Notes: generated by a model from the letters alone, not told the origin. A stretch of 64,000 bases of DNA from Winogradskyella vincentii (GCF_020166345.1 NZ_JAIUJS010000005.1:94645-158644), one strand, 5' to 3'. Shown: positions 45,507-56,430, counted from the stretch's first letter. Numbers and translations: made by a program.

Positions 45507-48500
45507 CTAATCTAAAACTAACTTCTTAGTTACTTCACCGTAGTCACTGTTTAACTTTACAAAATAGATACCCTTCTCAAAGTTAGAGACATCGATTTTA
45601 TGACCTCTAAATACTTCAAGGTTTTTTGCATAAAACATTATTTTACCCAAACTATTATATATCCTTAAAGTAACCATTTCTGGTTTTGTCCATTTAATAT
45701 TTACTTCATTATTTGCAGGATTTGGATAAATACTAAAATCGTCCGAATCAAATTCTGCTATACTAAGCGAAGCATCATATAAATTAGATCTCCATAATCC
45801 TCTACCGTAGGTCGCCGCATATAACTTATTGTCAGTACTATTAATTTCAAGTTCGTTAATTCTCACATTAGGAAGCCCATTATTAAAAGGAATCCAGGTA
45901 TTGCCCAAATCATTATCCGTGTAATAAATACCATAGTTCATACCTACATAAAGACCGTCTTCACCATTATCTTGCCAGGCAACAGCTTGTGACGAAAAAT
46001 TTGGCAAATCCCATGGTATTGGAGTAAATGTAAGACCACCATTTGTGCTAATGTAAACCTTATTACTATTAGTTGTTGCAGCGGCAATTTTGTCTGGATC
46101 TGAAGGATGAACCGCAATACTGTTAATTCGACCACTTGAAAGATTTAATCCGGAAGGTGACCATATTAAACCACCATTTGTTGTATACCATAGAGCTCCA
46201 TCAATTGCTAGGTACATTTTATTGTTATCTGATGGTGCTATCTTAAGTTCATCAATATCATCACCGAAATTTTGTGAGATTGACGTCCAATTAGATCCAC
46301 CGTCAACAGATTTATAAACTTGGTCAAAAGCACAATAAATGGTGTTTTGGGTGATTGGGTCTTGTTCAAAAGGTACAACCCAATTCCAATTGTTTTGTCC
46401 ACCTTTTCCGTCTGGTTGCCCTACACTTATTACACTATTTCCACCGTTAGTTGATTTTACAAAAGAACCATACTGTGATGTCCCATATATAATTTGAGTG
46501 TTATTTTTATCAATAAAGCCTTCCATACCATCTGCACCCCACCAATCGTACCAGTTTCCATCTGCTCTAAGTACAGAAGATCCATTATCTTGTGAACCTC
46601 CTGTTACAATAACAGGATCAGTTTGGCTAATTCCAATTCTATAAAACTGTCTAATACCCAAACCTGGTGTAAGATCTGTGTAATAACTGGCATCTACCGT
46701 TGTTGGATCATCTGCTTTGAAAATACCTCCGTCCGATCCAACAAATAACTTAGCATTTGCGCCTGTACCAACAAATTGCATAATATCAACATCTGCATGA
46801 CAGTAACCAATATTCTCATTTGATGCTCCTCCAGGTGTCCATTGAGAACTAATACTAAATGATACGCCACCGTTTGTAGAACGCCATGTATTAATACCAG
46901 CTATATGCACATCGTTAACATCATTCGGGTTAACCGTAATGGCCATATCTCTTGGTGCTTGACCTAGATTATCAAAACCATTTGAATCGTAACCAAAATA
47001 ATTTTGAAATGGATGACTCAATTGAGTGAAGGTGGCACCGCTATCCGTAGATTTGTGTATACCTCCAAAGGTTCCACCATCGGCCTCCACAACATATACG
47101 ACAGACGGATCATCTGCAGAAACACCTATCATCTTAACTCCTGAAGAGAAATCATTCGATGCGGATTCAAAACCATCTGAAAACACAATGCCTAAATTTG
47201 TAGCTTCAACAGAAACGTCATCTAAAGTAAGTCCACGACTCCAATTAGCAATTCCTTCAAATGCTATAAAATAATCTGAAGTAACATTAGGCAAATTAAG
47301 TGTAATATCTGTCCATTGAGCCGCCTCTGCAGTATAATGCGCTAGTTGTACCCAATTACTTGATACTGAAGTTTTATAATATACTTTTAATTGATCTATA
47401 TTCCCTACCCAGTTGACTTGAGAATAAGAAAAATTTAATGTTGGATTTGTCGCACCTGATAAATCCAAAGAAGGTGAAATTAACCTAGTAGTAGGAAAAG
47501 TGTAATTATTAATATTTAAAAATGCCATTGAATCACCAGTTCTTGGAGTTATAGAACCATTTTGATTTGAATCAGACGTCGTCCAACTATTGGTTCCACT
47601 GACATATTCTTGCATCCATGCATCCAAACCATCACTTGTATCGAAAGTTGCTCCGCCATCTGTAGAAACATAGAATCTTGTACCTGAAGCATAAACCGTT
47701 GTAGGGTCTCCTGGTTTGAATTGAAAATCATATCCAGTGGTCGCACTAGAATTAATTGAAGTCCATGTTGATCCTCCATCTAAAGATTTAAAAAGACCAC
47801 CTCCTTGAGCACTGGCATACAATTTAGAAGTATTAGTAGGATCAATTAGGATTCTATTTACATTACCATTTGATACATCACCGTGTAATGTCCAAGTTGC
47901 ACCACCATCAGTAGATTTAAAAATTGTTCCTCCTGTTGATCCCCAATAATATGTACTACTATTTAATGGATCTATTGCTAATGCATATACATCGATATTT
48001 GCCAAATTATCAGTAAGCCCGGTCCAAGTATTACCACCATCTAAACTTTTCCATACGCCACCAGTTGGACTTCCAACAATAATATGATCTAAATTAGATT
48101 CATCTACTGCAATAGATGTGATACGACCTACACCAGGATTATAACCAGAAGTAGCATTCCAATACGTTGGGCCCATTTCTTCCCAAGTACCAACCGTTGT
48201 TCTTAAAAACAATGACTCGCTATTTTGTAATGCATTATAATTTTGAAGCTCATTGTAGTAAAACTCAGGAGATTTTAGCATACCATTTTCGTCCATGGCG
48301 CGCTCAGCAAAATACTGCCACCTTCTAAATGGTTTGTACCCAGTACCACGATCTCGACCAACTTCATCAAAGTGAGCTTCGGCTCGTTGAGATATGTATT
48401 GTACAGTGTGAGTTCCTTCTGCAATTAAATCAAGATATTCTTGTGAATTCCCGATTAACGCAATAAATAAGAGCGAAAATAAAAGGATTAACTTTTTCAT
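45507..48500 (-). CDS. Large secreted BNR/VPS10-repeat protein with T9SS sorting domain
   Basis: 997 residues. Signal peptide about 1-19. Two beta-propeller regions made of BNR/sortilin-like repeats (each with S-x-D/N-G-G-x-T-W, for example KSTDGGATWT) cover about 120-285 and 460-900. Between them, about 286-445, is an inserted jelly-roll domain of the MAM/choice-of-anchor J type (SPSLDLSGATNPTLNFSYSQ, SRGLTLDDVSVEA). The last 85 residues form a T9SS type A sorting domain (SIYPNPANNEV...KLVL). Probably a surface-displayed glycan-binding or adhesive protein, with the insert perhaps giving a binding site. No catalytic Asp box hydrolase signature that I can confirm. Confidence 0.92.
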   Translation of the reverse strand: MKKLILLFSLLFIALIGNSQEYLDLIAEGTHTVQYISQRAEAHFDEVGRDRGTGYKPFRRWQYFAERAMDENGMLKSPEFYYNELQNYNALQNSESLFLRTTVGTWEEMGPTYWNATSGYNPGVGRITSIAVDESNLDHIIVGSPTGGVWKSLDGGNTWTGLTDNLANIDVYALAIDPLNSSTYYWGSTGGTIFKSTDGGATWTLHGDVSNGNVNRILIDPTNTSKLYASAQGGGLFKSLDGGSTWTSINSSATTGYDFQFKPGDPTTVYASGTRFYVSTDGGATFDTSDGLDAWMQEYVSGTNSWTTSDSNQNGSITPRTGDSMAFLNINNYTFPTTRLISPSLDLSGATNPTLNFSYSQVNWVGNIDQLKVYYKTSVSSNWVQLAHYTAEAAQWTDITLNLPNVTSDYFIAFEGIANWSRGLTLDDVSVEATNLGIVFSDGFESASNDFSSGVKMIGVSADDPSVVYVVEADGGTFGGIHKSTDSGATFTQLSHPFQNYFGYDSNGFDNLGQAPRDMAITVNPNDVNDVHIAGINTWRSTNGGVSFSISSQWTPGGASNENIGYCHADVDIMQFVGTGANAKLFVGSDGGIFKADDPTTVDASYYTDLTPGLGIRQFYRIGISQTDPVIVTGGSQDNGSSVLRADGNWYDWWGADGMEGFIDKNNTQIIYGTSQYGSFVKSTNGGNSVISVGQPDGKGGQNNWNWVVPFEQDPITQNTIYCAFDQVYKSVDGGSNWTSISQNFGDDIDELKIAPSDNNKMYLAIDGALWYTTNGGLIWSPSGLNLSSGRINSIAVHPSDPDKIAAATTNSNKVYISTNGGLTFTPIPWDLPNFSSQAVAWQDNGEDGLYVGMNYGIYYTDNDLGNTWIPFNNGLPNVRINELEINSTDNKLYAATYGRGLWRSNLYDASLSIAEFDSDDFSIYPNPANNEVNIKWTKPEMVTLRIYNSLGKIMFYAKNLEVFRGHKIDVSNFEKGIYFVKLNSDYGEVTKKLVLD

Positions 48501-48529
48501 AATTATTCAATTTGAGGTAGCTTTTTTTT

Positions 48530-48537
48530 TCAAAAAT
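48530..48537 (-). promoter_or_regulatory. Candidate -7 box (TATTTTTG) of the BNR-repeat gene
   Basis: TAnnTTTG match on the minus strand, 29 bp upstream of the start at 48500. Confidence 0.4.
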
Positions 48538-48572
48538 AGTATTTTTCTAAAATATTCTTAAATATACGCTTT

Positions 48573-50039
48573 ATGTCACCAGTTTCCATACTGATATTAA
48601 TTGTAAGTTATTTTAGTATTCTCATCTTAATTTCCTACCTAACAGGTAAGGACGACAGCAACGCTGTCTTTTTTAAGGCCAATAAGCAATCACCATGGTA
48701 TGTAGTGGCCTTTGGGATGATTGGTGCGTCACTTTCTGGTGTCACGTTCATCTCTGTTCCTGGATGGATAGAAGGATCGCAATTCAGTTATTTTCAGGTG
48801 GTACTCGGCTATATGTTTGGATATTTCGTGGTAGCTTTTATACTTCTACCACTTTATTACAAACACAATGTTACCTCAATCTATGAGTACTTGATGTTAC
48901 GATTTGGCGTGGTGAGTCATAAAACAGGTGCTTTTTTCTTCTTTATTTCAAGGGTAATCGGTGCAGCATTTAGGCTATTTCTTGTAGCCATTGTTTTGCA
49001 ACAGTTTGTTTTTGATGCATGGGACATTCCGTTTGAGATTACGGTGATTATTTCAATTTTACTTATTTGGGTATATACTAATAAAGGTGGTATAAAAACT
49101 ATTATTTGGACAGACACCTTACAAACCTTGTTTATGTTAACTGCTGTTATACTTTCAATATATTTTATCAATGACAATTTGGGCTGGTCATTCAGTGAGT
49201 TTCTCGCATCAGATGAGCTTAAAAACTACGACAAGATCTTTGTAACAGATAGCTTTTTAGAACGTAGTCATTTTATAAAATCTTTTTTAGGAGGTATGTT
49301 TATTACGATTTGCATGACAGGTCTCGATCAAGATATGATGCAAAAAAATCTCACGTGTAAATCTCTCAAAGATGCTCAAAAAAACATGGTGACATTTAGT
49401 ATTGTGTTAGTTGCCGCAACTTTTCTCTTTATGCTTTTAGGTGCGTTATTATACATCTATGCTAATAAAAACAACATCTCAATTCCGTTAATGGATGGAA
49501 ATCCGAGAACTGATTTATTATTCCCTGAAATTGCCTTAAACAGTGGCTTAGGTATAACATTGGCTATCACATTTATGCTTGGTTTAATCGCTGCAGCGTA
49601 TAGCAGTGCAGATAGCGCACTCACCTCGTTAACAACTTCATTTTGTGTTGATTTTTTAGATATCGATAAGAAACCAGAAAAAGATCAAAAAAGCCTTCGG
49701 AAAAAGATACATATCGCAATGAGCATTTTACTAATTGTCGTAATAATTATATTTAAATATGTATTAACAAGTAATGTTATTGACAGTCTACTTACAGTTG
49801 CAGGATATACCTATGGGCCATTACTAGGACTATTTGCATTTGGAATCTTTACCAAATATAAAGTTAAGGACAAATACGTTTGGATTGTGGCATTAAGCTC
49901 TGCTATTATAATTTCAATAATTGGATCAATTTCACCCGAAAACCTTGGAGGTTACACATTAGGTTACGAACTACTTCCAATTAATGGCCTAATAACATTT
50001 TTAGGACTTTTATTAATCAGAATAAAGACCACAAATTAA
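48573..50039 (+). CDS. Sodium:solute symporter (SSS family)
   Basis: 488 residues, about 13 transmembrane helices. [38 protein letters not shown] and the [21 protein letters not shown] segment (Na2-site Ser pair) are characteristic of the SSS family. It moves a small solute (sugar, amino acid, vitamin or similar) with sodium across the inner membrane. The substrate cannot be told from sequence. Divergent from the BNR-repeat gene. Confidence 0.94.
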   Translation: MSPVSILILIVSYFSILILISYLTGKDDSNAVFFKANKQSPWYVVAFGMIGASLSGVTFISVPGWIEGSQFSYFQVVLGYMFGYFVVAFILLPLYYKHNVTSIYEYLMLRFGVVSHKTGAFFFFISRVIGAAFRLFLVAIVLQQFVFDAWDIPFEITVIISILLIWVYTNKGGIKTIIWTDTLQTLFMLTAVILSIYFINDNLGWSFSEFLASDELKNYDKIFVTDSFLERSHFIKSFLGGMFITICMTGLDQDMMQKNLTCKSLKDAQKNMVTFSIVLVAATFLFMLLGALLYIYANKNNISIPLMDGNPRTDLLFPEIALNSGLGITLAITFMLGLIAAAYSSADSALTSLTTSFCVDFLDIDKKPEKDQKSLRKKIHIAMSILLIVVIIIFKYVLTSNVIDSLLTVAGYTYGPLLGLFAFGIFTKYKVKDKYVWIVALSSAIIISIIGSISPENLGGYTLGYELLPINGLITFLGLLLIRIKTTN

Positions 50040-50084
50040 AATTACAGTGGCATTAATTCATAAGGGAATAGCTTAAATTATTAG

Positions 50085-50092
50085 TATATTTG
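50085..50092 (+). promoter_or_regulatory. Candidate -7 box (TATATTTG) of the FG-GAP/UnbV lipoprotein gene
   Basis: TAnnTTTG match 25 bp upstream of the start at 50118. Confidence 0.5.
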
Positions 50093-50117
50093 TTTAATAG
50101 ATTTTGCTACTATTCCA

Positions 50118-53100
50118 ATGAAAAAATTTTCTATACTAATATTAGTTTTTGCTTTTATTTTCACATGCTCAAAAGAAGGAGATAAAAGCTCTGAAAACTC
50201 ATCCTTTTTACTCACGGAAATTGCACCAGAAACCTCAGGTATTGATTTTTCAAATTTAGTTTCTGAAGATCCAACCCATAGCATTATTAATTACATCTAT
50301 TATTATAATGGAGGTGGTGTAGCAGCAGGTGACATAAATAATGATGGGCTACCTGATTTGTTCTTTGTATCAAACATGGGTGACAATAAACTTTATCTCA
50401 ACAAGGGTAATTTTAAATTTGAGGATGTTTCAGTCAAAGCTAATATTAATGGTAAATCCAACTGGCAAACTGGAGTTACAATGATAGATATTAATAATGA
50501 TGGTTTATTAGATATTTACGTCTGTGCTGTCTCTGGTTTGTTAGACTTTAAAGGTCATAACGAACTTTTTATAAATAATGGCGATGGCTCTTTTACTGAA
50601 AAGGCTAAGGACTATGGACTTGACTTTGAAGGCTACTCCACACAAGCATACTTTTTTGACTATGACAAAGATGACGATCTTGATGTATATATCGTAAACC
50701 ATGCTGTACACACAACACTATCTCATGGTAATGCTGATTTAAGAAATAAGCGCGTACCTCTTGTAGGCGATGTTCTTTTAAACAATGACAATGGCAAGTT
50801 CACGGACGTAAGTGAAAAGGCTAATATCTATGGTGGCGTTAATGGCTACGGCTTAAGTGCTACCGTTGCTGATTTTAATAATGACGGTTGGGATGATATA
50901 TATGTTTGTAATGATTTTCATGAGGACGACTACTATTATTTAAATAACCAAGACGGCACATTTAAAGAAAGTCTTGGAGAATCATTCACCACAATTAGCA
51001 GGTTCTCTATGGGAAGTGATGCTGCAGATATTAATGGAGATGGGTACCAAGATTTAATGACCTTGGATATGCTTCCTAAAGAAGAAAGAATCTTGAAAGA
51101 GACCGAAGGTGATGACGCTATGTTTAATATGCAAGAACATCTGGAAAACCTAGGTTATAAAGATCAATATGCGCGCAATATGCTTCAAATAAACAATGAT
51201 GGTGCGTATTTTCACGAGACTGCCTTATTAAACAAAGTTGCTGACACTGATTGGAGTTGGGCTCCACTTTTTGCAGATTTTAATAATGACGGTCACCAGG
51301 ATTTATTTGTTTCCAATGGAATTTTAAGACGTCCTAATGGTTTAGATTTTAAGAAGTATGTATCCAATGCTTTTAAGGGCCGAACGGAAAGTGAAGGCCT
51401 GGAATGGTTATTTAATTCTATTGGTGAAATGACTCCTGGTAAAGTAACCAATGAAATTTTTGAAGGCAATTCTGAAAGATTAATAAGCCAAACTGGAAAT
51501 TGGATAGAAAATAAACCAAGCCTTTCTAATGGCGCAATTTATGTTGACCTTGACAATGATGGCGACCTAGATATTGTTACAAACAACTTTAATTCAACTG
51601 CTGGCCTGTACAAAAATACAACTGACAATAATAGCAATTATATTTCATTAGATGTAAGTTATAAAGGCTCAAACAAGGAAGGAATTGGCACAAAAGTAAT
51701 TATTTATGCCGATGGTAAAACTCAAACAAAGGAGATGTTTAAATCTAGAGGGTTTTTATCTTCATTAGAGAGCAAGCTTCATTTTGGAATTGGTAGTACT
51801 GAAAAAATTGATTCTATAGAAATCATATGGCCTAATAACGAATACCAAACTATTCAGACTCCAGAAACAAACAGATTAATAGCTGTTGAATATACTCCTT
51901 CGGATAAGCTTTATGTCTACAATAACTCTAAAAACAAAAACTCCCTGTTTAATGCAGATAACAGTATTGATTACGTGCATATTGAAGATAATTATACAGA
52001 TTTTTTAGAAGAAAAATTAATTCCTTACAAGGTCTCAACATTTGGACCGGCTTTTGCCAAAGGTGATGTGGATGGTAATGGATTTGAAGATGTATATATT
52101 GGTAGTGCTTCAGGTAAAGTAAGTGAACTATATCTTAACTCTGGATCTGGATTTGAATTATCAGAACAAAAAACATTCAAGAATGCTGGTTATTATGAAG
52201 ATAACGATGCCACATTTTTTGATGCAGACAATGACGGAGATCTTGATCTTTACGTAGCTACAGGTATTAATGAGTTGAAGGTAGAAGGGTTAATGAAAGA
52301 CAGACTATACATTAATGAAAATGGTCAATTTATTGATGCATCAGACAGAATACCTTCTAATATCAATATTTCAACAAGTGTCGAAGCTTATGACTACGAT
52401 AGTGATGGTGATACAGACCTTTTTATTGGTAATCATTCAGTCGCAAATGACTACGGTAAAAAAGTGAAATCTTACGTTTTGAATAATGATGGTTCAGGTA
52501 ATTTCACAATAAAAGAAACTCTTGAAGCTTCAAAAGTAACATCTGCTGAATGGACCGATATTAATGGTGATAATATCAAGGACTTACTTGTATCTTGTGA
52601 GTGGGATGCTCCAAAAATATATATCAACACTAACGGAAAATTAGAATTACTTGACATTCCGGAAAACATAAATGGTTTATGGCAGTCAATCAGCACATTT
52701 GACATTGATGCAGATGGTGATAAAGATATTTTGTTAGGAAATTGGGGACTTAACACAAAATTCAACCTTTATTTTGATGGCCCACTTTTATTATATTATT
52801 CAGACTTTGACAAAAACGGAATTAACGAAACGCTCATTGCCTACAATAGAGATGGAAAATATTATCCATTAAACTCAAAGGATGAAATGGCTGGTCAAAT
52901 GAATATTATGAACAAAATTTATTTAGATCATAAAAGTGTAGCAGGTAAAACGATAGAAGAAGTAATTAAACAAGGTAGTATTAACAAGGCTGAAAAGTCA
53001 GTAGCTCATACTCTGGCATCTGGTTATTTACGAAATGACAATGGTAAGTATTCAGATTTTGTTGAATTTGGAGATGTCATGCAACTTGCACCAATTACAA

Positions 53101-53366
53101 CTTTCGCAGAAATTAAGTCTAACAACAAAACCAAGTTAATTGTTGGTGGAAATTCTTATAAAGTAAACACCTATCATGGTTCGTACTCCTCATTAAAAGG
53201 ATTGTTAGTTGAAGATCAATCCAATTATCAACCTGTTTCAAAATTAGGCATGTCTCCATTTAATGATCAAATAAAGCAAATTGAAATTGTAAAGATGCAA
53301 GACACTAATGTGATTTTTGTCTTATCAAATAATGCAGAGTTAAAGCAATATACTTACTCAGAATAA
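50118..53366 (+). CDS. Giant FG-GAP/VCBS-repeat lipoprotein with UnbV (ASPIC) domain
   Basis: 1082 residues. Lipobox FTCS with Cys17. About a dozen FG-GAP/VCBS repeats, each with a D-x-N/D-x-D-G-x-x-D calcium loop (DINNDGLLDIY, DFNNDGWDDIY, DLDNDGDLDIV), cover about 60-480 and 640-900. Between them an ASPIC/UnbV domain (about 520-600: GIGTKVIIYADGKTQ, GFLSSLESKLHFGIG, IWPNNEYQT). CRTAC1-like proteins of this type often accompany SusC/SusD systems, but none is here. Probably an outer-membrane-anchored calcium-dependent binding protein. Complete. Confidence 0.92.
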   Translation: MKKFSILILVFAFIFTCSKEGDKSSENSSFLLTEIAPETSGIDFSNLVSEDPTHSIINYIYYYNGGGVAAGDINNDGLPDLFFVSNMGDNKLYLNKGNFKFEDVSVKANINGKSNWQTGVTMIDINNDGLLDIYVCAVSGLLDFKGHNELFINNGDGSFTEKAKDYGLDFEGYSTQAYFFDYDKDDDLDVYIVNHAVHTTLSHGNADLRNKRVPLVGDVLLNNDNGKFTDVSEKANIYGGVNGYGLSATVADFNNDGWDDIYVCNDFHEDDYYYLNNQDGTFKESLGESFTTISRFSMGSDAADINGDGYQDLMTLDMLPKEERILKETEGDDAMFNMQEHLENLGYKDQYARNMLQINNDGAYFHETALLNKVADTDWSWAPLFADFNNDGHQDLFVSNGILRRPNGLDFKKYVSNAFKGRTESEGLEWLFNSIGEMTPGKVTNEIFEGNSERLISQTGNWIENKPSLSNGAIYVDLDNDGDLDIVTNNFNSTAGLYKNTTDNNSNYISLDVSYKGSNKEGIGTKVIIYADGKTQTKEMFKSRGFLSSLESKLHFGIGSTEKIDSIEIIWPNNEYQTIQTPETNRLIAVEYTPSDKLYVYNNSKNKNSLFNADNSIDYVHIEDNYTDFLEEKLIPYKVSTFGPAFAKGDVDGNGFEDVYIGSASGKVSELYLNSGSGFELSEQKTFKNAGYYEDNDATFFDADNDGDLDLYVATGINELKVEGLMKDRLYINENGQFIDASDRIPSNINISTSVEAYDYDSDGDTDLFIGNHSVANDYGKKVKSYVLNNDGSGNFTIKETLEASKVTSAEWTDINGDNIKDLLVSCEWDAPKIYINTNGKLELLDIPENINGLWQSISTFDIDADGDKDILLGNWGLNTKFNLYFDGPLLLYYSDFDKNGINETLIAYNRDGKYYPLNSKDEMAGQMNIMNKIYLDHKSVAGKTIEEVIKQGSINKAEKSVAHTLASGYLRNDNGKYSDFVEFGDVMQLAPITTFAEIKSNNKTKLIVGGNSYKVNTYHGSYSSLKGLLVEDQSNYQPVSKLGMSPFNDQIKQIEIVKMQDTNVIFVLSNNAELKQYTYSE

Positions 53367-53370
53367 GAGA

Positions 53371-53733
53371 TTAATATTGATTTGTAGCCAGCAAAACTAG
53401 TGTACAGGCAACTTCAACTTCAATATTATTTTCTTCCAATAATTTATATAGCTCAGGGTTTTCTGTACCAGGATTAAAAATAACCCGCTTAGGACTTAAA
53501 CTAATTATATAATCATAATAAAATTTCTGCCTTGTTGGATTAAGGTACAATGTAATAGTATCAATATCATTATAAGAAATCAACTCTGTATCAATAGGTA
53601 CATTATTAACTTCTCCTGGCTTCAAGCCAAAAGCCTTTACTTCATAATCCTTATCTCTTAATCTATTGATAGCAATATTGGAATAACGTTCTGGTTTTAA
53701 TGAGGCACCTAAAACTAAAGTGGTTTTATTCAT
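53371..53733 (-). CDS. CoA-binding domain protein
   Basis: 120 residues, a stand-alone Rossmann CoA_binding_2 domain. Starts TTLVLGASLKPERYSNIA with the nucleotide loop; LYLNPTRQKFYYDYI, VIFNPGTENPEL follow. Same domain as in succinyl-CoA synthetase alpha, but without the ligase. Family role unknown. Its stop lies four bases from the stop of the preceding plus-strand gene. Confidence 0.88.
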   Translation of the reverse strand: MNKTTLVLGASLKPERYSNIAINRLRDKDYEVKAFGLKPGEVNNVPIDTELISYNDIDTITLYLNPTRQKFYYDYIISLSPKRVIFNPGTENPELYKLLEENNIEVEVACTLVLLATNQY

Positions 53734-53835
53734 GTGTTAAAAAGATGTTAAGTTCTGTTAAATGTGGTAACACGTTGTAAAAATAGTCGTCTTAACACTA
53801 AGAAACTATCAAATCAATCAAAAAACAATCAAAAA

Positions 53836-56310
53836 ATGAAGCATTTCTTCTTAATGCTTTTAATGGTCTCATCAGCCATTTTAAGCGCCCAACCTAAATC
53901 CAATTCAGATATTAAAAACGGTTCTATTTCAGGCCGTGTAATGGATGCAGACCTTAATGAACCATTACCTTATGTTAATGTAATTATTAAAGATGCTAAC
54001 AATAAAATTATTACTGGAAGTATCACACAAGCAGATGGAACTTTTAAAGTTGATAAAATTCCTGCAGGTGTTGTAAAGGTAGAAATAAAATTTATTGGAT
54101 ATAAGACCATAGAAAAAGAGATAAACATTGGCCGAAACAGTTATAAAATAAATGTTGGAGACATTTATCTCAGCGAAGATGCCGAAAACCTTGAAGAGGT
54201 TACAATTGTTGCGGAAACATCAACAATACAACAAAAGATTGACCGTAAAGTTGTAAATGTAGGTAAAGATCTTACCACTTCCGGCCCAACAGCATCAGAT
54301 ATAATGAACAATATTCCTTCGGTTAATGTAGATCAGCAAACGGGAAATATAGCACTACGTGGTAATCTAAATGTACAAGTAATGGTAGACGGTAAATTAT
54401 CTAATATCCCAACTGCTCAATTACTGAGACAAATTCCTTCAACATCAATTAAACAAATAGAATTAATCACTAATCCATCAGCAAAATATAATCCAGATGG
54501 CATGAGTGGTATCATTAATATCATATTGCATAAAAACGTTAATGTAGGCTTTAATGGTAATGTAAATTTTGGCTTGGGATACCAATTAGCTCCAAAGTTT
54601 AATAGTTCAATTGATATGAATTACAGAAATGGAAAATTGAATTTTTACGGTAGTTATGGCAATAATATATCAGATAATATAAATACCGGAATATTAACTC
54701 AAACCGAGTCAGGACTTACTCAACTTTTTGATATTACAGACGAAAGAAATTCACATCTATTTAAAGTAGGAATTGATTATTACATCAACGATAAACATAC
54801 GCTGTCATTCTTTACAAATCAGAATATTTTTGATGGAGGTGCAATTGGTGAAACTGAGTTGATATTTGGAGATATGTCTAGTACAAACCAGCTACAGATA
54901 TTCGATAATAACAACGAAAACAATAGTCAGCAATATAATGCAAACTACAAGTTAGATTTTGATGACAAGGGTCACAACATTGAGCTAGAGGTTGACCATA
55001 ATATTTTTGAAAATGACATTTTCACAGATAATAACTTCAGTGGATTTGGTAGCCGACCAGATTTTGACGAATTCACAGAAACAGACAGAGTAAGAACTGA
55101 AATAAATTTAGATTATGTCAATCCATTATCAGAAACTTCAAAATTAGAAGCCGGCTTACAAGCAAGATTATTTGAGAACACCATTGACTATTCTTCTGAT
55201 GGCCGAGTTTTAAATGAAATGGGTAACTACATACCTACTTCTACAAATTTTGATTACGAGCGTAACATTTATTCTGCTTATGCGAGTTACAGTTTTCAAA
55301 AAAATAAATGGTCTTACCAGCTTGGTTTAAGAGCAGAAACAGTGAATGTAGATGCTTTGGCTATAGACACAGACTTAACAAATGATACAACAACGGATTT
55401 TCCATTTGAAAATGACTATGTGCAAGTATATCCATCTGCTTTTGTAACGTATGAAGCGTCTGAAAAGAATTCTTATCAATTTAGCTTTAGTAGACGTGTC
55501 GACAGACCTGGTGTAGGGCAAGTAAATCCAATACCAGAATTTAATACACCTTTAATTTCACAATTTGGTAATCCGGAGTTGGAGCCACAATTTACAAATT
55601 CATTAGAAGTAAACTACACCAGAAATTTTGAAAAAGGAAGTCTAACAACTGGAGTATTTTATAGGCTAATTGAAGACGAAATAAATCAAGGCGTTTTCGT
55701 AGATCGGTCTACTTTGGGTTCTGGACGCGTCATATTAAGAATTGACAACTTTGACAACACCTCTGCATTTGGTTTTGAAGTATCAAGCAATTATAGACCT
55801 ACAAAATGGTGGAGCTTTAATGCAAGTTTTGATCTGTATGGCAGAACTCAACGTGGATTTGCCGAAACATTAGACCCAACCATTGATAACCCAACGGAAA
55901 GTGATATAGAATTTAATGAAGTAGAAGTTGATAACCTTATTTACAACTTCAGAATGTTTAACAATTTTAAGGTGACCAAAAAATTATCATTATCGGCATT
56001 CGCAATGTACAGAGGTAAGGATACTGGACTAAATTTTGAAATGGAACCAATGTACTTCGTAAATCTTGGACTTCGTTACAATTTTCTTGAAGAGAATAGA
56101 GCTACATTCAGTTTAAACTTCAACAATGTTTTTGATACACAGGAGGTTAACATTACTAGTGAGCGACCATTTAACCAAGAAGTAAGTTTTGTACCTGAAT
56201 TCAAAACCATTTTTGCAGGTCTGTCTTATAGATTTGGTGGTGGTAAATACAGAGCAAAATCGCGTAAACGAAGAGATAATGATGAAAAATCAGGAGGAGG
56301 TTTCCTGTAA
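53836..56310 (+). CDS. TonB-dependent-type outer-membrane beta-barrel receptor
   Basis: 824 residues from the Met at 53836 (MKHFFLMLLM, signal peptide ending LSAQ); the Met at 53764 would place 24 charged residues before it. A CarboxypepD_reg-like domain (about 30-115, ISGRVMDADLNEPLPYVNVII) is followed by a plug (TSGPTASDIMNNIPSVNVD, NIALRGNLNVQVMVDG) and a barrel of the outer membrane beta-barrel family. The last strand, GLSYRFGGG, is followed by a 20-residue basic tail (YRAKSRKRRDND...) instead of the usual terminal aromatic residue. Imports an unknown ligand using TonB. No SusD partner adjacent. Confidence 0.92.
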   Translation: MKHFFLMLLMVSSAILSAQPKSNSDIKNGSISGRVMDADLNEPLPYVNVIIKDANNKIITGSITQADGTFKVDKIPAGVVKVEIKFIGYKTIEKEINIGRNSYKINVGDIYLSEDAENLEEVTIVAETSTIQQKIDRKVVNVGKDLTTSGPTASDIMNNIPSVNVDQQTGNIALRGNLNVQVMVDGKLSNIPTAQLLRQIPSTSIKQIELITNPSAKYNPDGMSGIINIILHKNVNVGFNGNVNFGLGYQLAPKFNSSIDMNYRNGKLNFYGSYGNNISDNINTGILTQTESGLTQLFDITDERNSHLFKVGIDYYINDKHTLSFFTNQNIFDGGAIGETELIFGDMSSTNQLQIFDNNNENNSQQYNANYKLDFDDKGHNIELEVDHNIFENDIFTDNNFSGFGSRPDFDEFTETDRVRTEINLDYVNPLSETSKLEAGLQARLFENTIDYSSDGRVLNEMGNYIPTSTNFDYERNIYSAYASYSFQKNKWSYQLGLRAETVNVDALAIDTDLTNDTTTDFPFENDYVQVYPSAFVTYEASEKNSYQFSFSRRVDRPGVGQVNPIPEFNTPLISQFGNPELEPQFTNSLEVNYTRNFEKGSLTTGVFYRLIEDEINQGVFVDRSTLGSGRVILRIDNFDNTSAFGFEVSSNYRPTKWWSFNASFDLYGRTQRGFAETLDPTIDNPTESDIEFNEVEVDNLIYNFRMFNNFKVTKKLSLSAFAMYRGKDTGLNFEMEPMYFVNLGLRYNFLEENRATFSLNFNNVFDTQEVNITSERPFNQEVSFVPEFKTIFAGLSYRFGGGKYRAKSRKRRDNDEKSGGGFL

Positions 56311-56326
56311 AGTGTCACATTATTGA

Positions 56327-56357
56327 CTTTAATGAGTCTTTAATGAGTCTTTAATGA
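56327..56357. repeat. 11-bp tandem repeat, about 2.8 copies
   Basis: The unit CTTTAATGAGT occurs twice in full and once in part, starting 17 bp after the receptor stop. Slippage in replication could change the copy number. Confidence 0.7.
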
Positions 56358-56430
56358 TATAGATAAAAATATATTTAATAGTATACATAAATAGTTGATG
56401 GTTAGTGTTAGTGTAATGCTATTAAATAAA

